Both the position numbers and the translations under genes were made by a program. The notes under the pieces are model-generated. The model saw nothing but the letters and a program-made list of their open reading frames with translations. It was not told where the DNA came from and did not search any database. From Pseudomonadota bacterium (GTDB lineage Bacteria > Pseudomonadota > Gammaproteobacteria > Burkholderiales > Burkholderiaceae_C), in the NCBI GenBank assembly GCA_023435325.1, contig JAEYRT010000242.1, forward strand, positions 1 to 23,125: a stretch of DNA of 23,125 bases, in the 5' to 3' direction. Position 1 is the first letter of the stretch, and each line of letters starts with the position of its first letter. This document shows positions 18,620-23,125 of the stretch, piece after piece.

Positions 18620-18661
18620 GCACAGCGCTCGCAACCATTTTTGAATAAAGAGGTAGACACC

Positions 18662-19063
18662 ATGGCTTACTCCGACAAGGTTATTGACCACTACGAAAAT
18701 CCCCGCAACGTTGGCTCTTTCGACAAGGGTGATGACAACGTGGGAACCGGCATGGTGGGTGCGCCTGCCTGTGGCGACGTGATGAAGCTGCAGATCAAGG
18801 TCAACCCTGAAACCGGTGTCATTGAAGATGCGCGCTTCAAGACCTACGGCTGTGGCTCCGCGATTGCTTCTTCTTCTTTGGTCACAGAGTGGGTCAAAGG
18901 CAAGACACTGGATGAAGCGGCAGCATTGAAGAACAGTGTGATCGCTGAAGAGCTGGCTTTGCCTCCCGTGAAGGTGCACTGCTCCATCCTGGCTGAAGAT
19001 GCCATCAAGATGGCTGTGAATGACTATCGCGCCAAGCGTGGCGAAGCAGTTTCGGCGGAATAA
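18662..19063 (+). CDS. iscU: Iron-sulfur cluster scaffold IscU
   Basis: IscU is the scaffold on which 2Fe-2S clusters are built from IscS sulfur and iron. The 133-residue protein has the three cluster cysteines C37, C64 and C107, with D39 and H106 beside them, and the HscA-recognition motif LPPVK at 100-104. The start MAYSDKVIDHYENPRNVG is canonical. An upstream in-frame TTG at 18641 would add seven residues but is ignored because GAGGT sits seven bases before the ATG at 18662. The stop is followed after two bases by the iscA ATG, so the two genes are probably translationally coupled. Confidence 0.98.
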   Translation: MAYSDKVIDHYENPRNVGSFDKGDDNVGTGMVGAPACGDVMKLQIKVNPETGVIEDARFKTYGCGSAIASSSLVTEWVKGKTLDEAAALKNSVIAEELALPPVKVHCSILAEDAIKMAVNDYRAKRGEAVSAE

Positions 19064-19065
19064 CA

Positions 19066-19389
19066 ATGGCAGTAACGCTCTCTGATGCAGCTGCCCGCCA
19101 CATCCATCGTTACCTGACGAAGCGTGGCAAGGGGATTGGAGTGCGCCTGGGGGTGAAAACCACGGGCTGCTCCGGTCTGGCCTACAAGCTGGAATATGTG
19201 GACGAGCAGGAATCTGAAGACGTTGTGTTTGAGAGCAATGGCGTCAGAGTGATGGTCGATCCCAAAAGCCTGGCTTATATCGACGGCACAGAGTTGGATT
19301 TCGTGCGTGAAGGTCTCAATGAAGGCTTCAAGTTCCACAATCCCAATGAGCGCGACCGCTGCGGCTGTGGCGAAAGCTTCCGTATTTAA
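19066..19389 (+). CDS. iscA: A-type iron-sulfur carrier IscA
   Basis: The 107-residue protein is an A-type carrier with the conserved cysteines C35 (in TTGCSGLAY), C99 and C101 (in RCGCGESF). A-type proteins bind iron or clusters and help deliver or build 4Fe-4S clusters. The length equals that of E. coli IscA, and MAVTLSDAAARHI fits the family start. It begins two bases after iscU and is the last gene before the internal terminator-like hairpin at 19424-19456. ErpA has the same motifs, but position in the operon supports IscA. Confidence 0.96.
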   Translation: MAVTLSDAAARHIHRYLTKRGKGIGVRLGVKTTGCSGLAYKLEYVDEQESEDVVFESNGVRVMVDPKSLAYIDGTELDFVREGLNEGFKFHNPNERDRCGCGESFRI

Positions 19390-19423
19390 ATAGCACATGG
19401 GTCTCTTCAGGCCCGTACACATC

Positions 19424-19456
19424 AAACCGCCATTGCTCTTGTACTGGCGGTTTTTT
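19424..19456 (+). terminator. Terminator-like hairpin inside the isc operon, between iscA and hscB
   Basis: AAACCGCCA (19424-19432) pairs perfectly with TGGCGGTTT (19445-19453) around a 12-base loop. A run of six T (19451-19456) starts in the last pairs and continues beyond the stem. In form it is a good intrinsic terminator, about 35 bases after the iscA stop. The hscB ATG starts only six bases after the T run. It would reduce hscBA-fdx transcription relative to iscRSUA unless antitermination or an extra promoter exists. Confidence 0.8.
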
Positions 19457-19462
19457 ATTGAC

Positions 19463-19981
19463 ATGAATCTGCATTCTGACGATTTCGAAATTATGGGTTT
19501 GCCCAGGCAGTTCGCGCTGGATCGCGCTTTGCTGGACGAGCGTTGGAAGGAACTGCAAAGGCAAACGCACCCGGACCGCTTTGCGGGAGAGGGTGGTGTG
19601 GCACAACGCGTGGCCATGCAATGGTCTGTGCGTATCAATGAGGCGTATCAGCGCCTGAAAAATCCGCTCAAGCGTGCTGCCTATCTGTGTGAGTTGTATG
19701 GCGTGCCGGTTCGTGCAGAAGACAACACGGCCATGCCAGCGGCTTTCTTGATGCAGCAAATGGAATGGCGCGAAGCTTTGGAAGACGCCAGCCGTGAAGA
19801 GGATATTGATGCCTTGGAGCGCGAGGTGGCTTCGGCAAAGCGCACAATGCTTCAAAAGTGTGAGCAACTTTTGGTATCTTCCGAAGGCGCTCAGGATGCA
19901 GTGCAAACAGTGAGAGCCCTGATGTTTGTTGAGCGCTTTGCGCAGGACATCGACCGCCGACGTGAGCAACTGGAACAATAG
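19463..19981 (+). CDS. hscB: J-domain co-chaperone HscB
   Basis: HscB brings IscU to the specialised Hsp70 HscA and stimulates its ATPase. The 172-residue protein has the J-domain motif HPD at 36-38 (in QTHPDRF), NEAYQRLKNPLKRAAYL after it, and a C-terminal helical domain that binds IscU (about 85-172). E. coli HscB has 171 residues. The ATG at 19463 gives the family-like start MNLHSDDFEIMGLP. The frame is open upstream to an ATG at 19397, but that version would read through the terminator hairpin. No Shine-Dalgarno is present because the T run of that hairpin fills the site, so translation is expected to be weak or specially initiated. Confidence 0.94.
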   Translation: MNLHSDDFEIMGLPRQFALDRALLDERWKELQRQTHPDRFAGEGGVAQRVAMQWSVRINEAYQRLKNPLKRAAYLCELYGVPVRAEDNTAMPAAFLMQQMEWREALEDASREEDIDALEREVASAKRTMLQKCEQLLVSSEGAQDAVQTVRALMFVERFAQDIDRRREQLEQ

Positions 19982-20021
19982 TCGCACCACTCCAGTGCTT
20001 CCAGTTTCACCTAATGCTTGA

Positions 20022-20038
20022 GAGCGAGTTCTTCGCTC
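20022..20038 (+). other. Short hairpin in the hscB-hscA spacer
   Basis: GAGCGA (20022-20027) pairs with TCGCTC (20033-20038) around a five-base loop, about 20 bases before the hscA ATG. No U tract follows. The 77-base spacer shows no Shine-Dalgarno for hscA, so the hairpin may affect ribosome access. It could also be chance. Confidence 0.3.
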
Positions 20039-20058
20039 ATTGATTGAGACAGCCCTCC

Positions 20059-21930
20059 ATGGCCTTATTGCAAATTTCCGAACCCGGTCAATCTCCTAAT
20101 CCCCATCAACGACGTATCGCCGTAGGCATTGACCTGGGCACCACGCATTCCTTGGTCGCCTCTGTGCGCAACGGGGTCGCAGAGTGCTTGCCGGATGATG
20201 AAGGCCGCGTGCTGCTGCCATCGGTGGTGCGCTATGCGCCCGAGGGCAAGCGACAAATCGGCCATGCGGCGCGTGCTCATGAGGTCGATGATGCAGGTAA
20301 CACCATTGTGTCAGTCAAGCGTTTCATGGGGCGCAGTCTGGCGGACCTGGGTGATGAAGTGCAGCGCCTGCCCTATGCGTTCGAGCAGGTGGAAGACAAG
20401 GCAATGGTGGAAATCCAGACGCGTGCTGGACGCAAGAGCCCGGTGGAGGTGAGTGCTGAAATTCTGGCCACGCTGCGTTATCTCGCTGAAGATACATTCG
20501 ATGACGATATTCACGGAGCCGTGATCACGGTTCCCGCCTATTTCGATGATGCGCAGCGCCAGGCCACCAAAGATGCGGCCAAGCTGGCAGGTCTGAATTT
20601 GCTGCGCCTGATCAATGAGCCGACTGCAGCAGCCATCGCCTATGGCCTGGACAATGCCAGCGAAGGGGTGTATGCCGTTTATGACCTGGGCGGCGGCACG
20701 TTTGATATTTCCATTCTGCGTCTGACCAAGGGTGTATTTGAAGTCATTGCCACTGGTGGCGACTCGGCCTTAGGAGGGGATGACTACGACGCAGCCTTGA
20801 GTCGCTGGGTGCTGGAGCAAACGGGTGTTGCGCCGCAAACGTCGGAGGACTGGGCGGCTTTGCGCGTGGCTGCCAAGGCCTGCAAAGAACGGTTGACGGA
20901 CGCAGAAAGTACCAACTTTGCAGTGACGCTGCCCAGTGGTGTGCTTGTCGAGCAGCAGGTGACGCGCGCGGTGTTTGCGCAAGCTACTGCAGCACTGACC
21001 AAGCGCTCCTTGCAGGCGGTGCGTCGTGCATTGCGTGATGCAGATTTGAGCGTCGAAGATGTCAATGGCGTGGTCATGGTCGGTGGTTCCACGCGTATGC
21101 CCCAGGTGCGCGAAGCTGTGGCGCAACTGTTTGGCCAGGCGCCTTTGACCAATCTGAACCCTGATGAGGTCGTGGCTCTGGGGGCGGCCATTCAGGCCAA
21201 TCAGTTGGCTGGCAATAATGCTGCCGGCGAGCTGTTGCTGCTGGATGTGATTCCCCTGTCTCTGGGAGTGGAGACGATGGGAGGTTTGGTGGAGCGCATC
21301 ATTTCGCGCAATGAAACCATTCCCACTGCGCGTGCGCAGGACTTCACCACCTACAAGGATGGGCAGACTGCCATGGCTATCCACATCGTGCAGGGTGAGC
21401 GTGATCTGGTACAAGATTGCCGCAGTCTGGCGCGCTTTGAACTGCGCGGCATTCCGCCCATGGCTGCAGGCGCGGCGCGTATTCGTGTGAGCTTTACAGT
21501 CGATGCAGATGGCTTGCTGGCAGTCAGCGCTAAAGAGCAAACCAGTGGTGTGGAGGCCCATGTGGAAGTCAAGCCTTCTTATGGCTTGTCGGATGAGCAG
21601 GTGGCCAAGATGCTGCAGGAAGGTTTCAGCACGGCCCAGCAGGACATGAAGACACGCGCACTGGTCGAGGCACGAGTGGATGCAGACCGCATGCTGCTGG
21701 CCACGCAAAGTGCGCTGGATGTCGATGGCGATGTACTGACACAGCAGCAGCGTGAGGACATTCTGGTGTTGATGGAGCAGGTGCGTCAGGCACTGTCTAC
21801 AGAGGATGCCGCCCATATCGAGGCCGTCACGCAAAATCTGGCCAAAGGAACAGAAGCCTTTGCCGCAGAGCGCATGAATCGCGGTATTCGCGAGGCGCTG
21901 GCAGGCAAGAATGTTCAATCACTTTCTTGA
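20059..21930 (+). CDS. hscA: Fe-S biogenesis chaperone HscA (Hsp70 family)
   Basis: HscA is the dedicated Hsp70 that, with HscB, binds the LPPVK motif of IscU and drives cluster release in an ATP-dependent cycle. The 623-residue protein has the actin-like nucleotide domain with phosphate-1 GIDLGTTHS (23-31), the LINEPTAAAIAYGLD segment, phosphate-2 DLGGGTFD (209-216) and VVMVGGSTRMPQVR. The substrate domain starts with LLLLDVIPLSLGVETMGG, and a helical lid follows. It lacks the long DnaK-type C-terminal tail, consistent with HscA. The ATG at 20059 is chosen over a TTG at 20044. No Shine-Dalgarno is evident. It lies 77 bases after hscB and 12 bases before fdx. Confidence 0.96.
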   Translation: MALLQISEPGQSPNPHQRRIAVGIDLGTTHSLVASVRNGVAECLPDDEGRVLLPSVVRYAPEGKRQIGHAARAHEVDDAGNTIVSVKRFMGRSLADLGDEVQRLPYAFEQVEDKAMVEIQTRAGRKSPVEVSAEILATLRYLAEDTFDDDIHGAVITVPAYFDDAQRQATKDAAKLAGLNLLRLINEPTAAAIAYGLDNASEGVYAVYDLGGGTFDISILRLTKGVFEVIATGGDSALGGDDYDAALSRWVLEQTGVAPQTSEDWAALRVAAKACKERLTDAESTNFAVTLPSGVLVEQQVTRAVFAQATAALTKRSLQAVRRALRDADLSVEDVNGVVMVGGSTRMPQVREAVAQLFGQAPLTNLNPDEVVALGAAIQANQLAGNNAAGELLLLDVIPLSLGVETMGGLVERIISRNETIPTARAQDFTTYKDGQTAMAIHIVQGERDLVQDCRSLARFELRGIPPMAAGAARIRVSFTVDADGLLAVSAKEQTSGVEAHVEVKPSYGLSDEQVAKMLQEGFSTAQQDMKTRALVEARVDADRMLLATQSALDVDGDVLTQQQREDILVLMEQVRQALSTEDAAHIEAVTQNLAKGTEAFAAERMNRGIREALAGKNVQSLS

Positions 21931-21942
21931 TCCAATACACAC

Positions 21943-22281
21943 ATGGCAATCATCAAAATTCTTCCCCATCCTGAATACTGCCCGCAGGGTGCCGAGATCA
22001 GCGCACCTGCTGGAACGTCGATCTGCGAAGCCTTGCTCGACAATGACATCAAGATTGAGCATGCCTGCGACATGAGTGCTGCCTGCACCACGTGCCACGT
22101 GATCGTGCGCGAAGGCTTCAATTCGCTCAATCCCAGCGATGAGACGGAAGATGACCTGCTTGATCGCGCATGGGGGCTGGAGCCTCAATCGCGCCTGAGC
22201 TGCCAGGCGATCGTTGCGCAAGCTGATCTGGTGGTGGAAATTCCGAAGTATTCGATCAATCACGCGAAAGAGAACCACTGA
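21943..22281 (+). CDS. fdx: ISC-type 2Fe-2S ferredoxin
   Basis: The 112-residue ferredoxin carries the adrenodoxin-like cluster motif C42-X5-C48-X2-C51 with the fourth ligand C87 (in SRLSCQAI). This group supplies electrons for cluster assembly on IscU. The acidic stretch NPSDETEDDLLDRAWGLEPQ is typical and likely forms the partner-binding face. Additional cysteines C13 and C28 are not ligands. It starts 12 bases after hscA and stops three bases before dnaQ. No iscX follows, unlike the enteric operon. Confidence 0.96.
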   Translation: MAIIKILPHPEYCPQGAEISAPAGTSICEALLDNDIKIEHACDMSAACTTCHVIVREGFNSLNPSDETEDDLLDRAWGLEPQSRLSCQAIVAQADLVVEIPKYSINHAKENH

Positions 22282-22284
22282 TAT

Positions 22285-23022
22285 ATGACGCGTCAAATCG
22301 TTCTGGATACGGAAACCACGGGTCTTTCTGCGGAAACCGGTGACCGCGTGATTGAACTGGGCTGTGTGGAACTGGTCAATCGCAAATTGACAGGCAATAA
22401 CTTGCACTTGTATTTCAATCCAGGGCGTGACAGTCATCCTGATGCCTTGCGCGTTCACGGACTGACGACAGAGTTTTTGAGTGACAAGCCCAAGTTTGCA
22501 GAAAAGGTCAATGAAATCCTGGCCTATTTGCAGGATGCAGAGCTGATCATCCATAACGCGCCGTTTGACCTCGGATTCCTGAACAAAGAGCTGTCCTTGC
22601 TGGGTTTGCGGCCCATTACCGAGTACGTGGCCAAGGTGACCGACTCTTTGGTCATGGCCAAGGAGCTGTATCCAGGCAAGCGCAATTCCCTGGATGCTTT
22701 GTGCTCACGTCTGGATGTTGATAACAGCGGCCGTGAACTGCACGGCGCCTTGCTAGACTCCGAGCTGCTGGCTGAGGTCTATATCAATATGACCCGTGGC
22801 CAGAATGCCCTGGTCATGCCGGATGAAGATGAGGAAGAGGCCTCCTCTGATCTTGGTGATGTGCTGCAGACGATTGATTTGCGAAGCTTCAAGCTGCCTG
22901 TACTGCAGGCGAGTGAGCAGGAGCTTGCGGCACACGCGGCGCTTCTGGAGCAGATCGACAAGGCATCTGGTGGTAAAACTATTTGGCGAGTTCAGGAAAA
23001 CACCAATCAATCTGTGCCATAA
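22285..23022 (+). CDS. dnaQ: DNA polymerase III epsilon subunit (3'-5' proofreading exonuclease)
   Basis: The 245-residue protein is a DEDDh exonuclease with D8 and E10 in LDTETTG, D95 in NAPFDLGFL, and H153 and D158 in HGALLDSELLAEVY. It removes misincorporated bases during replication as part of the polymerase III core. Length and spacing match DnaQ (243 residues in E. coli), and the C-terminal part (about 190-245) should bind the alpha subunit. The start MTRQIVLDTETTG is standard. It begins only three bases after fdx, so it is likely cotranscribed with the isc genes. It is not next to rnhA as in enterics. Its TAA (23020-23022) overlaps the putative -10 of the following tRNA gene. Confidence 0.96.
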   Translation: MTRQIVLDTETTGLSAETGDRVIELGCVELVNRKLTGNNLHLYFNPGRDSHPDALRVHGLTTEFLSDKPKFAEKVNEILAYLQDAELIIHNAPFDLGFLNKELSLLGLRPITEYVAKVTDSLVMAKELYPGKRNSLDALCSRLDVDNSGRELHGALLDSELLAEVYINMTRGQNALVMPDEDEEEASSDLGDVLQTIDLRSFKLPVLQASEQELAAHAALLEQIDKASGGKTIWRVQENTNQSVP

Positions 23023-23023
23023 T
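23018..23023 (+). promoter_or_regulatory. Possible -10 box of the tRNA-Val gene
   Basis: CATAAT matches five of six positions of the -10 consensus, lies 27 bases before the tRNA and spans the dnaQ stop codon. No good -35 is visible at the right distance, so the tRNA might also be transcribed by read-through from dnaQ. Confidence 0.35.
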
Positions 23024-23050
23024 CTAAGTCTTGTCGCAAAACAGACAAAC

Positions 23051-23125
23051 GGGTGATTAGCTCAGCGGTAGAGCACTGCCTTCACACGGCAGGGGTCACA
23101 TGTTCGATCCATGTATCACCCACCA
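23051..23125 (+). tRNA. tRNA-Val (anticodon CAC)
   Basis: The 75-base sequence folds into a full cloverleaf. The acceptor arm is GGGTGAT paired with ATCACCC, the D arm GCTC/GAGC with an AGCGGTA loop, and the anticodon arm CTGCC/GGCAG with loop TTCACAC, so the anticodon is CAC and reads GUG. The T arm is ACATG/CATGT with loop TTCGATC. The discriminator A and the CCA end are encoded. The gene ends at the last base of the window. Confidence 0.97.

Noticed and set aside
17354..19066. 570-codon minus-strand open frame across iscS and iscU
   Set aside because: It is antisense to two unmistakable genes and shows no motif of its own.
19397..19462. Upstream start for hscB adding 22 residues
   Set aside because: The extra residues are not HscB-like, there is no ribosome site, and translation would have to pass through the terminator hairpin.
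19458..19463. Perfect TTGACA at the hscB start as a -35 box
   Set aside because: No acceptable -10 lies 16-18 bases downstream, and it would start transcription inside hscB.

Overview
The window is ordinary chromosome from a betaproteobacterium, most likely a member of the Comamonadaceae close to Comamonas. This rests on the gene order smc-zipA-ligA, the complete isc operon, the character of the protein sequences (IscR, IscS, ZipA-like protein, six-helix chemotaxis receptor) and a moderately high GC content. The assignment comes from family knowledge and has not been tested by a search. Almost every base is accounted for by housekeeping genes. I found no phage, insertion sequence, CRISPR array, toxin-antitoxin pair or defence cassette.

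Layout. Positions 2-226 hold the tail of an EAL-domain protein. Positions 366-8189 are a tightly packed plus-strand cluster: the chromosome-organising ATPase SMC, a ZipA-like FtsZ-binding protein, NAD-dependent DNA ligase LigA and a patatin-type lipase, with gaps of 27, 6 and 0 bases. A small unidentified gene (8264-8548, minus) lies divergent to a YgiQ-family radical SAM protein (8693-11179, plus). A chemotaxis receptor (11278-12819, minus) is followed by an AT-rich, hairpin-rich 331-base gap. Next come an aromatic amino acid aminotransferase (13151-14347, minus) and uvrB (14446-16527, plus), divergent around a 98-base spacer that carries three copies of one heptamer.

Positions 16581-23022 form an iron-sulfur cluster biogenesis locus: iscR, iscS, iscU, iscA, hscB, hscA, fdx, then dnaQ (DNA polymerase III epsilon) 3 bases after fdx. 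IscS supplies sulfur to the scaffold IscU. IscA acts as an A-type carrier, HscB/HscA release the cluster from IscU through its LPPVK motif, Fdx supplies electrons, and IscR represses the operon when loaded with a 2Fe-2S cluster. A likely IscR site overlaps the promoter. The window ends on a complete tRNA-Val (anticodon CAC).

The most interesting signals are regulatory. A well-formed intrinsic terminator sits inside the isc operon, six bases before the hscB start codon. Another terminator has the uvrB stop codon built into its stem. The tyrB/uvrB spacer can form alternative hairpins. A cluster of inverted repeats lies between the receptor gene and the aminotransferase. At the protein level, the ZipA-like protein may contain two ZipA-like modules, the receptor has a histidine-rich six-helix membrane sensor, and IscR has CX5CX6C ligand spacing. 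I do not see a wholly new multi-gene system here.
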